This document shows, piece after piece, positions 26,111 to 35,843 of a DNA stretch of 64,000 nt. The DNA comes from Hyphomicrobiales bacterium (lineage in GTDB: Bacteria; Pseudomonadota; Alphaproteobacteria; Rhizobiales; Xanthobacteraceae), in contig JAKFVL010000001.1 in NCBI GenBank assembly GCA_021732215.1, forward strand, positions 218,351-282,350, read 5' to 3'. Position numbers and translations under genes: made by a program. A model generated the notes under the pieces. It was given only the letters and a program-made list of their open reading frames with translations, made no database searches and was not told the origin of the DNA. Every line of letters starts with the position of its first letter. Position 1 is the stretch's first letter.

Positions 26111-27799
26111 CTATCCCGCAGCCGCTTTCATCAGCCGGTCCGCCGCAGCCCGCGCCTCTGCGGTGATCTCCGCACCGGCCAGCATGCGCGCGATTTCCTC
26201 GCGCCGCTTGTCCGCGCCGAGCGCCGCAACCCGCGTCGCGACCCGCTTGCCCTTGTCGAGCGCGTCCTTGGAAATCAGCAGATGCTGGTCGGCCCGCGCC
26301 GCCACCTGCGGCGCATGGGTCACTGCCATCACCTGAACCTTGCCGGCCAGCCGCGCCAGCCGCGCGCCGATGGCGTCGGCCACCGCGCCGCCCACGCCCG
26401 TATCGATTTCGTCGAACACCAGCGTCGGCGCAGAGCCTTTGTCAGAGAGCACCACCTTCAGCGCCAGCAGGAAGCGCGACAGTTCGCCACCTGATGCTAC
26501 TTTCATCAGCGGGCCCGCCTTGGTGCCAGGATTGGTTTGCACCCAGAACTCGACGCGGTCGTGACCCTGCGGGCCGGGCGTGGCTGCATCGCTCTCGACC
26601 TGGGTCTGGAATTTGGCGCGCTCCAGCTTCAGCGGCGCAAGCTCTGCGTTAACGGCCTTGTTGAGTTTCTCGGCCGACTTGCCGCGCGCAGCAGATAATT
26701 TCTCCGCGGCGAGGCTGTAGGCCTTGTCAGCCTCGGCAACAGCCTTCTCCAAACGCTTCAACTGCGCTGCCCCGGCATCGATCAGCGCCACGTCGGAAGC
26801 ATAACGAACCGCCAGCGCCGCAAGACCGTCGACAGGCGTCGAATATTTACGCGAGGCCCCGCGCAGCGCGAACAGCCGTTCCTCGATGCGCTCAAGTTCC
26901 GCCGGATCGAAATCAGCCGCGACCAGCGCTGCATTCAGATGATGGTCGGCTTCATCGAGCGCGGTCAGCGCCGTGTCGAGCGCCCTCACCGCAGGCTCGA
27001 TCAATTCCGGCGAGCTTGCCGCCCGGCGTTCAAGCCTCCGAACGGCGGCCGCCAGCGCTGCCACCGGCGAGTGAGGCCCCGACACCGCCGTTTGCGCCTC
27101 GCGCAGATCTTCAGCGATCTTTTCACCCTGCATCATGGTGGTGCGGCGGGCGGCGAGCGACGTTTCTTCGCCATCCTGCGGCGCGAGCTTTTTCAGCTCA
27201 TCCGACGAGTGCCGCAGATAGTCCGCCTCGCGAGCGGCGCGTTCCATCGCCTCGCGGTGCATGTCGAGCACCTCGCGGGCCGCGCGTCGCGCGTCCCACA
27301 GCACTTCAATGGCCGAGACGTCTTTCTCCAGTCCGGCGAAGGCATCGAGCAGACGGCGGTGGGTCGAGGTATCGACCAGCGCGCGCTCGTCATGCTGGCC
27401 GTGAATTTCGACCAGCACGGCCCCGATCGCTTTCAGGGTCTGTACGCTGACCGGCTGGTCGTTGACGAAGGCGCGGGTGCGGCCATCGGCGAGCTGCACG
27501 CGGCGCAGGATCATCTCGCAAATACTTCCCGAACCCGTATCGTCGAGGCCGTTCTCCGAGAGGATCGCCAGCGCCGGATGCCGCTTCGGCACATCGAACG
27601 ACGCCGTCACCTGGCCCTGCTCCATGCCCTGCCGCACCAGCGCAGCGTCGCCACGGCCGCCGAGCGCGAGCGCAAAAGCATCGAGCAGAATGGATTTGCC
27701 CGCACCGGTTTCGCCGGTCAGGACTGCAAGGCCGCGGGCGAACTCGATATCGAGCCGCTCGATCAGGACGATGTCGCGGATCGAGAGACGCGCAAGCAT
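26111..27799 (-). CDS. recN: DNA repair protein RecN
   Basis: A 562-residue SMC-like ATPase for double-strand break repair. The N-terminus has the Walker A site LAVLTGETGAGKSILLDAFA (about residue 30). The middle third is alpha-helical with coiled-coil character (residues about 170-380, rich in Ala/Glu/Arg). The C-terminal ATPase half carries the signature ASGGELSRFLLALKVVL and Walker B PTLVFDEIDTGVGG. Length and motif order match RecN. It lies downstream of bamD, separated by a repeat-filled gap, and upstream of ligA, the common order in Rhizobiales. No LexA-like operator was recognised upstream by eye. Confidence 0.93.
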   Translation of the reverse strand: MLARLSIRDIVLIERLDIEFARGLAVLTGETGAGKSILLDAFALALGGRGDAALVRQGMEQGQVTASFDVPKRHPALAILSENGLDDTGSGSICEMILRRVQLADGRTRAFVNDQPVSVQTLKAIGAVLVEIHGQHDERALVDTSTHRRLLDAFAGLEKDVSAIEVLWDARRAAREVLDMHREAMERAAREADYLRHSSDELKKLAPQDGEETSLAARRTTMMQGEKIAEDLREAQTAVSGPHSPVAALAAAVRRLERRAASSPELIEPAVRALDTALTALDEADHHLNAALVAADFDPAELERIEERLFALRGASRKYSTPVDGLAALAVRYASDVALIDAGAAQLKRLEKAVAEADKAYSLAAEKLSAARGKSAEKLNKAVNAELAPLKLERAKFQTQVESDAATPGPQGHDRVEFWVQTNPGTKAGPLMKVASGGELSRFLLALKVVLSDKGSAPTLVFDEIDTGVGGAVADAIGARLARLAGKVQVMAVTHAPQVAARADQHLLISKDALDKGKRVATRVAALGADKRREEIARMLAGAEITAEARAAADRLMKAAAG

Positions 27800-27918
27800 G
27801 CTGGATGTCCCGGACTGTTGAGGCAGAACAACTGAAAACGACAGGCCCGGAATCGTGATTCCAGCGTCCTGAGCATGTTCTAGCGTGTTCTCAATCAGAT
27901 TTGGAGGTCGCTCAAGGG

Positions 27919-28022
27919 TCTATCCCTCATGGTGAGGAGCCGCTACAGCGGCGTCTCGACCCATGAGGCCGCACGGGCCTGCATCCTTCGAGGGCGATCC
28001 CAGACGGATCGCTCCTCAGGGG
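27919..28022. repeat. palindromic repeats (TCCTTCGAG/CTCCTCAGG family)
   Basis: Two adjacent palindromic modules in the recN-bamD gap. The first has CCTCATGGTGAGGAGCC, a GCTACAGC centre and GGCGTCTCGACCCATGAGG. The second has CATCCTTCGAGGGCGATC, CCAGACG and GATCGCTCCTCAGGGG. They match the modules found in frame inside uvrD at 9988-10182, so this is a dispersed family. They could form a transcript-end hairpin after bamD. Confidence 0.75.
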
Positions 28023-28040
28023 TCTGCGTTTGATCCTGGT

Positions 28041-28919
28041 TTAGCCGAGACCGACCCGCTTGAACGCGCGGCTGATGTAGGAGCCCTTGTTCTCGGTCGG
28101 CTCGCGGCCGCCGGATTTCACGAGGCTATAGGCGTCCTTGTACCAGCGGCTATCCGGAAAGTTGTGGCCGAGCACGGCGGCGGCGGTCGAAGCCTCATCG
28201 ATGATGCCGATCGCCATGTACGATTCGGTCAGGCGAGCCAGCGCCTCTTCCACATGCCGTGTCGTCTGATACTGCGTCACCACCGTCTTGAAGCGATTGA
28301 TCGCGCCGGTGTAGTCGCGACGATCCAGATAATAGCGGCCGATGTTCATCTCGCGTCCGGCGAGCTGGTCCTTGGCGCCTTCGAGCTTTTTCTTCGCAGC
28401 ACCTGCGTATTCCGATGACGGATATTTCCGCACCACTTCCTCAAGCGCTGCGATCGCACGCTCGGTTCGGCCCTGATCGCGGCTGATATCGGGAATCTGG
28501 TCGTAGTGGGATGCGGCGATCAGATACTGCGCGTAGGCCGAGTCGGGGCTCGCGGGATGCAACGTCACATAGCGGGTGGCGGAACCGATGCAGGCATCGT
28601 AGTCGCCAGCCTCGTAGCTGGCGAACGCCGAGAGCAACAGCGACTTGCGGGCCGTGTCGGTGTAAGGATGCTGGCGATCGACTTCGTCGAATTTCTTGAC
28701 CGCCGCCTTCGCATCCTTCTTGTTGTTCATCAGGTACAAGCCCTCATTGTAGAGCTTGTCGGCAGGCTCATCGACAAAGGCTTCTTCCTTGGCGAAGTAC
28801 TTGTCGAAGACTGCGCCGGCGCCGCAACCGCCGAGCGGGAGCGCCATCATGGCAACGCCGGCAGCGAGCCGCGCGTAACGGGCGATCGGAAAGGCCGAGA
28901 CAGTCGGTCGGAAGGTCAT
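28041..28919 (-). CDS. bamD: outer membrane assembly lipoprotein BamD
   Basis: A 292-residue lipoprotein of the BAM complex, which inserts beta-barrel proteins into the outer membrane. The signal segment ends in the lipobox LGGC with the lipidated Cys32. TPR-like repeats then run through the protein: ADKLYNEGLYLMNNKKDAKA, KSLLLSAFASYEAGDYDAC, YAQYLIAASHYDQIPDISRD, and IGRYYLDRRDYTGAINRFK. These are the five-TPR BamD/YfiO blocks. It lies downstream of lpxC, an arrangement that keeps envelope genes together. Two short tandem duplications occur in the upstream region. Confidence 0.92.
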   Translation of the reverse strand: MTFRPTVSAFPIARYARLAAGVAMMALPLGGCGAGAVFDKYFAKEEAFVDEPADKLYNEGLYLMNNKKDAKAAVKKFDEVDRQHPYTDTARKSLLLSAFASYEAGDYDACIGSATRYVTLHPASPDSAYAQYLIAASHYDQIPDISRDQGRTERAIAALEEVVRKYPSSEYAGAAKKKLEGAKDQLAGREMNIGRYYLDRRDYTGAINRFKTVVTQYQTTRHVEEALARLTESYMAIGIIDEASTAAAVLGHNFPDSRWYKDAYSLVKSGGREPTENKGSYISRAFKRVGLG

Positions 28920-28920
28920 T

Positions 28921-29012
28921 TTTCCTGCTCGAAACCCAAATTTCCTGCTCGAAACCCAGAGCGGTCAGCCAGCGGGCGGCTAACGTCCCCAACGGCGGCT
29001 AACGTCCCCAAC
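28921..29012. repeat. two short tandem duplications upstream of bamD
   Basis: First, a 20-bp unit TTTCCTGCTCGAAACCCAAA at 28921-28940 is repeated at 28941-28960 with one change. Then a 19-bp unit GGCGGCTAACGTCCCCAAC at 28975-28993 is repeated exactly at 28994-29012. Both directly precede bamD on its strand, so they lie in its leader or promoter region. Confidence 0.85.
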
Positions 29013-29204
29013 AATGCACTGTAGCAGTCACCGGGCCTGGATCGCAGCCACGGGCCGCGCCTGTGAGCAATCAATTTAGCCCAACAGCATGCGATAACCA
29101 ACCGGATATGCTGACATTTCGCCCGCAATAAGGCGGTTGAAACCGGCCTTTAACGGATGTGGTTACCGCAGAACGGATGATCAGACCGGCCAGAGCCAGC
29201 TAAA

Positions 29205-30155
29205 TCAGGAAACGTCCGGACCGTAGGCCGGAGCCACCATGCCGCCGACGATCTCGGCGTGCCCGCGGACGATGCGGCGGGCGGGCTCGGACTCGACAAC
29301 GCGCCAGGCGCTGCGGTCGGCCAGAAGCGCCGTCAGAACGGCGTGGTTGAGCTTGTGGCCGCCGCGAGTCGAGCGGTACAGGCCGATCAGAGGCATACCC
29401 GCCAAGGCGAGGTCGCCGACAACGTCGAGCACCTTGTGGCGAACGAACTCGTCCGCGTAACGCAGTCCTTCGGTATTGAGGATACGGGTCTCGTCGTAGA
29501 CCACCGAATTCTCGAACGACGCGCCGAGCGCATAACCGGCGCTCCAGAGTTTGGCGACATCGTTCATGCAGCCGAAGGTACGGGCGCGGCAGATGTCGCG
29601 GCGGAAGCTCGCAGGATCGAGATCGAGCACGTAGCCCTGCCGGCCGATCATCGGGTGATCGAAGTCGATCTCGACCTCGGCGCGGAAACCGCCGGAAAAC
29701 GGCAACAACTCGCCGACCGACTGACCCATCGCAACCTTGACCGGGCGCAGAACCTCAAGGAAGCGGCGGGGTGCAGCCTGCTGAACGATGCCGGCCTTAT
29801 CGATGGCCGCAACGAAAGGCGCCGCGCTGCCATCCATGATCGGAACTTCGGGACCGTCGACCTCGATGGTCGCATTATCGACACCCAGACCGCGAAGCGC
29901 TGAGAGCACGTGCTCGGCGGTCGAAACCAGCGGACCTTCCCGATCGCCCAGAACAGTGGCGAACTCGGTCGCGATCACGGCATCGGCGAGGGCCTGCACT
30001 TCGCGATCGGCGCCGTCAGCGCTGACGCGGACAAAAATAAAACCTGCATCCACGGGAGCAGGTCCAAGAACGAGAGTCGCTGGAGCACCGGAATGGACGC
30101 CGACGCCAGTCACGGTGACTGACGAACGAAGCGTTGTTTGCCGGCTGAATTTCAT
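29205..30155 (-). CDS. lpxC: UDP-3-O-acyl-N-acetylglucosamine deacetylase
   Basis: A 316-residue zinc amidase, the committed step of lipid A synthesis. Zinc and catalytic residues are visible: His in VSTAEHVLSALRGLGVDN, His and Asp in FVRHKVLDVVGDLALAG, and the general-acid His in GGHKLNHAVLTAL. The start MKFSRQTTLRSSVTVTGVGV is typical. ATG 30155 is used; a GTG two codons upstream is possible. The gene follows ftsZ after 358 bp that include the ftsZ terminator, so it probably has its own promoter. As in other Gram-negatives it is the envelope gene at the end of the division cluster. Confidence 0.94.
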   Translation of the reverse strand: MKFSRQTTLRSSVTVTGVGVHSGAPATLVLGPAPVDAGFIFVRVSADGADREVQALADAVIATEFATVLGDREGPLVSTAEHVLSALRGLGVDNATIEVDGPEVPIMDGSAAPFVAAIDKAGIVQQAAPRRFLEVLRPVKVAMGQSVGELLPFSGGFRAEVEIDFDHPMIGRQGYVLDLDPASFRRDICRARTFGCMNDVAKLWSAGYALGASFENSVVYDETRILNTEGLRYADEFVRHKVLDVVGDLALAGMPLIGLYRSTRGGHKLNHAVLTALLADRSAWRVVESEPARRIVRGHAEIVGGMVAPAYGPDVS

Positions 30156-30454
30156 TCTCACGTGCCCACTCGACTAAACTTCACCCGAGCCCGGCTCCCC
30201 ACCGTTGCGGCGTCGCCGCGATCTCGACCGAAGTCCCCAAAGTCTTGCAACTCGTTGCGAACCATAACCATTACGGTCGGGATGGCCATTCACGCTTGTT
30301 TACCGATTGTTACCCCAAAGCCGCCGCAATCGTGCCGCGCGTTAACCCAATTCGGTCTGCCGGCGCAAGCTCTCAAACGATACCGTCCAAGGTATTTAAT
30401 TACAGTTATTTCAGATACTTGACGGCTGTCATCCAATAGCGCCCCGAACCCAAC
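30156..30454 (-). promoter_or_regulatory. lpxC upstream region, AT-rich leader
   Basis: About 300 bp with no gene. It is clearly richer in A and T than its surroundings, notably around 30395-30425 (GTATTTAATTACAGTTATTTC). It contains GTTAACCC at 30341-30348, resembling a CtrA half-site, and paired CCATAACCATTACGG words near 30261. It probably holds the lpxC promoter; I cannot place the -10 and -35 hexamers with confidence. Confidence 0.4.
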
Positions 30455-30485
30455 AAAAAAGTCCCGGCAGATGCTGCCGGGACTT
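30455..30485 (-). terminator. rho-independent terminator of ftsZ
   Basis: On the minus strand AAGTCCCGGCAG, a 3-nt loop and CTGCCGGGACTT make a perfect 12-bp GC-rich stem, followed by a run of six T. It lies 28 bp past the ftsZ stop codon. It is the clearest intrinsic terminator in the window and marks the end of the dcw transcript before lpxC. Confidence 0.9.
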
Positions 30486-30512
30486 CATCAGATCGGGGAT
30501 TGTAACAGTTTG

Positions 30513-32273
30513 TCAGCTCGACTGGCGGCGCAGGAATGCCGGGATGTCGAGGTGATCGTCGCCGTGCGGGGCGCTGATCGGGGCGGCTCTCCCATGAGAA
30601 TCAAGGCCCTGCGGTGCCGGGCGCTTGGCATACTCAGATACCGGCTCCGATGACGGCGACGGCATCGGGCGCTGCGGTTTGCGCTCGGGCAGCGGCGGCA
30701 ACTGGGCCATCGGCGGCCCTTCGGCACGGGCTGCGATCGGCGCCTCGGTCTCCTCGTCGCGGCGGCCGAGGCCAACATTGGCGAGCCGCTGCAGCAGCGA
30801 CAAGCGCTTCGCCTGAGGATGCTCTTCTGGCATATCGCCCCGCGCCTGGCGGATCTCGTTCTGGGCCGGCAGCGGCAGATCGTCGAACTTCGGCATGCGC
30901 GGCGCGCGCACCGGCGCACGCTCGGCTGCCGGCGGGATGAACGAGTCGGGGATCGGCGTGTCCTTTGACTCGAACGAGCCGATGTCCTGGTGCTCGGGGA
31001 ACAAGGACGGCTTCTGCTGGGCAATCGGGCGCACGGTCACGTCGCCGTAAGCCGCCTCCGCGATCGGAGCCGGGGCGGCAGCAATCTCGGGAGCCACAGC
31101 GGCTGCAATCGCCGCAAGTGCGGCCCGTTCGACCTTGTCAGCCGACATGCGCGGCAATGCGGCGGCCGGCTTCGCGGCAGTGGCGGCACGCTCGGCGAGA
31201 CGCTGGTTGTCCGCCCGCAGGCGTGCGGTGAGATCGGCGAGGCGGCTGTCGGGCGCACCGATGGCGGACACCTGTTGTGCCGAGGCCTGGCCGTTACGGG
31301 CAATCGCTGCCTGCTCGATGCCGGTGGCGACCACCGACACGCGGATGATGCCGTCGAGATTTTCGTCGAAGGTCGCGCCGACGATGATGTTGGCGTCCTG
31401 ATCGACTTCCTCGCGAATGCGGGTGGCGGCTTCGTCGACTTCGAACAGCGTCAGATCCTTGCCGCCGGTGATCGAGATCAACAGGCCCCGCGCGCCCTTC
31501 ATCGAACTGTCGTCGATCAGCGGGTTGGCAATCGCGGCTTCCGCCGCGGTCAGCGCACGCTTCTCGCCGGACGCTTCGCCAGTGCCCATCATCGCCTTGC
31601 CCATTTCCCTCATCACCGCTCTCACATCGGCGAAGTCGAGGTTGATGAGGCCTTCCTTGACCATCAGGTCGGTGATGCAGGCGACGCCCGAGTAGAGCAC
31701 CTGGTCCGCCATCGCGAAGGCGTCGGCGAAGGTGGTCTTTTCGTTGGCGACCCTGAACAGGTTCTGGTTCGGAATGATGAGGAGCGTATCGACGACCTTG
31801 TGCAGTTCGTTGATGCCCGATTCAGCCGTGCGCATCCGGCGCTGGCCTTCGAAGTGGAACGGCTTGGTGACGACGCCGACGGTGAGGATGCCCATCTCGC
31901 GCGCGGTCTTGGCGATCACGGGCGCTGCGCCGGTGCCGGTGCCGCCGCCCATGCCGGCGGTGACGAACACCATGTTCGCGCCAGAGAGGTGATCGCGGAT
32001 TTCGTCGATGACTTCCTGGGCTGCAGCTGCGCCGACATCCGGCTGCGATCCCGCGCCGAGACCCTGCGTGACCTGCGTGCCCATCTGGATGATGCGCTCG
32101 GCCTTGGACATCGTGAGCGCCTGCGCATCCGTGTTGGCGACGACGAAGTCGACACCCTGGAGGCCCGCGGTAATCATGTTGTTGACGGCATTGCCGCCCG
32201 CGCCGCCGACGCCGAAGACGGTGATCCGCGGCTTCAGCTCGCGAATGTCGGGAATATTGAGATTGATGGTCAT
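30513..32273 (-). CDS. ftsZ: cell division GTPase FtsZ
   Basis: A 586-residue tubulin-like GTPase that forms the division ring. The GTPase domain shows [15 protein letters not shown] (residue 20 on), NTDAQAL, the tubulin signature GGGTGTG (residues 109-115), and the T7-loop region ([13 protein letters not shown]). After about residue 320 comes a very long Ala/Pro/Arg-rich linker of roughly 240 residues, then the conserved C-terminal peptide [13 protein letters not shown] that binds FtsA and other partners. The long linker is normal for Rhizobiales FtsZ1-type proteins. It lies 95 bp after ftsA and is closed by a strong terminator. Confidence 0.96.
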   Translation of the reverse strand: MTINLNIPDIRELKPRITVFGVGGAGGNAVNNMITAGLQGVDFVVANTDAQALTMSKAERIIQMGTQVTQGLGAGSQPDVGAAAAQEVIDEIRDHLSGANMVFVTAGMGGGTGTGAAPVIAKTAREMGILTVGVVTKPFHFEGQRRMRTAESGINELHKVVDTLLIIPNQNLFRVANEKTTFADAFAMADQVLYSGVACITDLMVKEGLINLDFADVRAVMREMGKAMMGTGEASGEKRALTAAEAAIANPLIDDSSMKGARGLLISITGGKDLTLFEVDEAATRIREEVDQDANIIVGATFDENLDGIIRVSVVATGIEQAAIARNGQASAQQVSAIGAPDSRLADLTARLRADNQRLAERAATAAKPAAALPRMSADKVERAALAAIAAAVAPEIAAAPAPIAEAAYGDVTVRPIAQQKPSLFPEHQDIGSFESKDTPIPDSFIPPAAERAPVRAPRMPKFDDLPLPAQNEIRQARGDMPEEHPQAKRLSLLQRLANVGLGRRDEETEAPIAARAEGPPMAQLPPLPERKPQRPMPSPSSEPVSEYAKRPAPQGLDSHGRAAPISAPHGDDHLDIPAFLRRQSS

Positions 32274-32368
32274 GGGAGGCCTCTCGATTGCGCGCGCGTG
32301 TCAGTTTGCCCCCGGCGCGGTGCCGGCGGAGTTGATGAAATGAAATTGGCGATGGCTGAAAGACGACA

Positions 32369-33691
32369 TCAGAATCCCTCTCGCAGCCATTGTCCGACCT
32401 TGCCGAAATAGCCGCCGGTCCCGGTCTTGAGCTGCCGCGTGTGCCGCGGTTCGATATGTTCGAGGTGAAGGAACTGCGGGTAGACCAGAAGGCCGGTCGT
32501 CACCGCGAAGGAGGCGCTCTTGGCTTCCACCGGAAGCCGGCCGAAGCCGAGCGGCCGGCCGACGCGAACGGTGCGGCCGAGAATCTGGCTCGCAAGTTCG
32601 GCAACGCCGGTGAGATGAGCGCCACCGCCGGTCAGCACGACGCCTGCCCTTGGCTCAGCGGCGAAGGGAGAGTCGGCGAGGCGGTCCCTGACCATCTCAA
32701 AAATCTCCTCGGCCCGCTGCCGGACGATATTTGTGATCGTGGCGCGGGAGACGACATGCGGAGCACCTCGCTCCTGATCGCCTGCGGCCGGAACCTGCAT
32801 CAGCTCACGCGCATCCGATCCGCCGGCAAGCACGGTGCCGTATAACGTCTTGATTCGCTCGGCATCCGCAATGCAGGCGCCTAGGCCCCGCGCCAGATCC
32901 ATGGTGATGTGTTGCCCGCCGAGCGCAAATCCGCTGGCATGAACGAAGCGGCCGCCCGACCAGGTCGCAATTGTCGTGGTTCCGGCTCCGAGATCGACCA
33001 CCGCAGCGCCGATATCCGTATCGTCATCGGTCAAGACCGAAAGACCGGCCACATAGGGCGATGCCGCCATCGCCTCGATGTCGAGATGACAGCGCTGCAC
33101 CACGAGCATCAGATTGCGGGCGGCGGTCGCCTCCGCGGTGACCACGTTCATGTCGACGCCGAACTGGCGAGCGACCATTCCCCGCGGATCGCGGATGCCT
33201 TTGACGCCATCGAGCGAGTAGCTGACCGGCAAAACATGAAGGGCCGAGCGCCCATCCGGGGTCGCGTGATGCATTCCTGTGCTGGTGATCCGCGTCACAT
33301 CGGATTCCGCTACCGTACCGCCGCGAATATCGGCTGCGGCTTCGATCAGCTGGCCATGGAGCCTTCCCGCCGACAACGACAGAATGACCGACTCGACACG
33401 AACGTTCGCCATCCGCTCGGCAAGTCCAACAGCCTGGCGGACCGCAAGTTCGCAGGCATTGAGATCGACAACGGCACCGGCCTTGACTCCGCTCGACTGT
33501 ATCTGGCTGTAGCCGATCAGCTCGATGGCATGGGTCCGGCCGCGCAGCGCATCGCTGGGCGGACACGGCTTCATGCGCGCGATCATGCAGGCGATCTTGC
33601 TGGAGCCGATATCGAGCGCGGCAACCAGCGACGCGCGCTTCTGCGGCATCGACCGCGGCTTCGGAACCTGGATGCGCTCGCGGCCGCTCAT
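32369..33691 (-). CDS. ftsA: cell division protein FtsA
   Basis: A 440-residue actin-like ATPase that tethers FtsZ to the membrane. The first actin signature ALDIGSSKIACMIARMK is near residue 26. The inserted SHS2 (1C) domain follows, then GAAVVDLGAGTTTIATWSGG, and GVVLTGGGAHLTGVAELA near the C-terminus. The terminus (YFGKVGQWLREGF) is the amphipathic membrane-targeting helix. The start ATG overlaps the ftsQ stop by 4 nt. It recruits late divisome proteins. Confidence 0.94.
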   Translation of the reverse strand: MSGRERIQVPKPRSMPQKRASLVAALDIGSSKIACMIARMKPCPPSDALRGRTHAIELIGYSQIQSSGVKAGAVVDLNACELAVRQAVGLAERMANVRVESVILSLSAGRLHGQLIEAAADIRGGTVAESDVTRITSTGMHHATPDGRSALHVLPVSYSLDGVKGIRDPRGMVARQFGVDMNVVTAEATAARNLMLVVQRCHLDIEAMAASPYVAGLSVLTDDDTDIGAAVVDLGAGTTTIATWSGGRFVHASGFALGGQHITMDLARGLGACIADAERIKTLYGTVLAGGSDARELMQVPAAGDQERGAPHVVSRATITNIVRQRAEEIFEMVRDRLADSPFAAEPRAGVVLTGGGAHLTGVAELASQILGRTVRVGRPLGFGRLPVEAKSASFAVTTGLLVYPQFLHLEHIEPRHTRQLKTGTGGYFGKVGQWLREGF

Positions 33692-34671
33692 GCGTCGGTG
33701 CCCTTGCGCCTGGATTTCTTCAGCAGTTCGTCGCGCGCCTTGCCCGCTTCTTCAGACAGACGCACGGTCAGGCGATCCGGCAGACGCATATCGATTGCGG
33801 TGATGTCGCGCGACAGCAGCTTGTCTTCCTTGTCGAGCTTTGTCAGCGCGGTCAGCGCACCGGCGACGCCATGTTCGGGCAGGCGTATATCGAGGCCGGA
33901 ATTCATCCGCAGATTCCAGCGGCGCTCGCCGACATAGATGACCGCCTTCACGTCCGGTTTGATCTGCGGATACTGCGCCAGCAGCGCGAGGAAATCGCGC
34001 GCGTTGGTCTGCGCGCCCTTGCCGACAACGAGCGGCAGATTGGTGAAGCGCTTTGCCACATAAGGCTCCAGCACGGCGCCGTCCTCCGCGATCACCGACA
34101 TGCGGCCGCCTTGCTGCCACAGCGCGAACGCCTTGCGCTCGGTCACCTCGATCGACAGGCGGCCCGGATAAAGTTTGAGCACGGTCGCGTCCGCGATCCA
34201 CGGGCTTGCCTTCAGCTTGTCGCGAACGGCAGCGGCGTTGAGGAACAGCAGCGAGGAGCGGCCGTTGACGCCGCCGATCGCAAGGATTTCTTCCTGGCTG
34301 AGTTGCTTGCGGCCGGTGATCGACAGCGACGTGATCCGGAAGCCCGCGGCATTGGCCAGCGCGTTGCGTGTGTCGCTCAGGGATTCGGTGATTTGATCGA
34401 GATGGCCACCCTTGACGATGCCGAAGCCGAGGCTGCCGACCAAAAGGGCCACGGTCGCGGCAATGCCGAAACGGCGCGGCAGCCGGCGCTCAAGCTGGAC
34501 GATCAGGCGCGGCGTGTTGCCGTCGCGAATCGGGAGCGTCGAATTGACGTTACGCGCGCGCACGGACTGGCGCGCAGGCGTCAATCGTCCGCCAAAGTCG
34601 GCGGCCTGCTTCGGATCAGAACGCTGCCTTCGCGTCGTCAGCGACCGAGCGAGGCGTCCTCCACCATCCAT
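33688..34671 (-). CDS. ftsQ: cell division protein FtsQ
   Basis: A 327-residue bitopic inner-membrane divisome protein. It has a short basic cytoplasmic tail, one membrane helix (GIAATVALLVGSLGFGIVKGG), a POTRA domain (FRITSLSITGRKQLSQEEI to about 90 residues later) and the FtsQ domain (ITAIDMRLPDRLTVRL near the end). I chose ATG 34671 (MDGGGRLARSL), the usual start in Bradyrhizobiaceae; a longer frame to 34704 adds 11 residues. It bridges early and late division proteins with FtsL and FtsB. A 179-bp gap separates it from ddl, so ftsQAZ may have an internal promoter. Confidence 0.9.
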   Translation of the reverse strand: MDGGGRLARSLTTRRQRSDPKQAADFGGRLTPARQSVRARNVNSTLPIRDGNTPRLIVQLERRLPRRFGIAATVALLVGSLGFGIVKGGHLDQITESLSDTRNALANAAGFRITSLSITGRKQLSQEEILAIGGVNGRSSLLFLNAAAVRDKLKASPWIADATVLKLYPGRLSIEVTERKAFALWQQGGRMSVIAEDGAVLEPYVAKRFTNLPLVVGKGAQTNARDFLALLAQYPQIKPDVKAVIYVGERRWNLRMNSGLDIRLPEHGVAGALTALTKLDKEDKLLSRDITAIDMRLPDRLTVRLSEEAGKARDELLKKSRRKGTDA

Positions 34672-34850
34672 TGCACGAGCTCGTCCAGGGTTCGCCCGCA
34701 TCAATGCGAGCTCCAGCGCTCAAAGATGCGCCGCCAGCGTTAACCTTCGGACTTCCTGGTAAACAATTGGTAAAGGCGCTGTTCGCTGGCCCTATTTTTG
34801 GCCGTCCGCAGAAGACTTTGCGCCGATGCGGCAAGGCCTTGGCGGCAAAA

Positions 34851-35843
34851 TCAGCCGTATGTCCGCCTTTGCGCCAGAACGATCTGATCACGGAGAAAAT
34901 CGGCGAATGCGATTCCCTGAGCCTTCAGCGCCTTTGGGTAAAGCGAGGCATTCGTCAGGCCCGGCAAGGTGTTGGTTTCCAGAAAGACCGTCCCCTTGCC
35001 GGATACGATGAAGTCGGAGCGGGAATAACCGCTGCATGACAGCGCCCGATGCGCCCTCACCGCCTGATCCATGATCTGCGCAGTGATCGCGGGCGTGAAC
35101 CGCCCGGGGCAAATTTCTTGGGTCGATTTGGCGAGATACTTGGCGGTGTAATCGAACCCGCCATCGGCCGGAATGATCTCCACCGGCGGCAGCGCGATCA
35201 GCGAGCCATCCAGTCGCTCCAGCACGCCGCATGTCGCCTCGACGCCTGCGATGAACGGTTCGATCAGGTAATCCTCGGTCCTGGCCGCATTGCGCACGGC
35301 GACCAGATCCTGTTTCGCATTGACGAAAATCAAACCATAGCTCGAACCGTCTCGCGCGGGCTTTGCGATCAATCGGCCATGTTCGGTCAGAGCTGCTTCT
35401 GCCTCGGTCAGCGAGACGTTGCGGGTAATGACAACTCCAGCGATTGCAGCAAACTGCTTGGCGGCCACCTTGTCGAACGCCAGATGTGACGATGCGGAAC
35501 CGGAGCCGGTGAACGCGACACCGCGCATCTCGCACATCGTCTGCAGTTCGCCATTTTCCGCTGTGCCGCCATGGAGACCGAGCACCAGCAGGCGGTTGTC
35601 GGCCTTTGCCTTGTCGAGCGCCTCCAAAACGGTGCCGAAACTGCGCGTGCCGGGATCGAACGGCTCTTCAAACGGCCTTGAATGACCCTGCAGCGTCCCG
35701 GATTTGGTTTCGTGCACGCGGTCGTCGGCATTCCAGAACCACAGATCGGCGTCGGGCAGCGCTGCGTTCAAGGCTTGCGCGGTTGCGACCGAAACGAGGC
35801 GCTCCTTGTTGGAGCCGCCGAAGAGAATGGTGATGCGTGTCAC
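34851..35843 (-). CDS. ddl: D-alanine--D-alanine ligase
   Basis: A 330-residue ATP-grasp ligase that makes the D-Ala-D-Ala dipeptide for MurF. The N-terminus is [20 protein letters not shown], where many Ddl enzymes have [25 protein letters not shown], the ATP-grasp loop [11 protein letters not shown], and the metal-binding [19 protein letters not shown] are all present. The [14 protein letters not shown] variant fits a Bradyrhizobiaceae Ddl type. The start overlaps the murB stop by 4 nt. It is downstream of murB as in most dcw clusters. An allied ATP-grasp specificity is unlikely given the context. Confidence 0.88.
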   Translation of the reverse strand: MTRITILFGGSNKERLVSVATAQALNAALPDADLWFWNADDRVHETKSGTLQGHSRPFEEPFDPGTRSFGTVLEALDKAKADNRLLVLGLHGGTAENGELQTMCEMRGVAFTGSGSASSHLAFDKVAAKQFAAIAGVVITRNVSLTEAEAALTEHGRLIAKPARDGSSYGLIFVNAKQDLVAVRNAARTEDYLIEPFIAGVEATCGVLERLDGSLIALPPVEIIPADGGFDYTAKYLAKSTQEICPGRFTPAITAQIMDQAVRAHRALSCSGYSRSDFIVSGKGTVFLETNTLPGLTNASLYPKALKAQGIAFADFLRDQIVLAQRRTYG

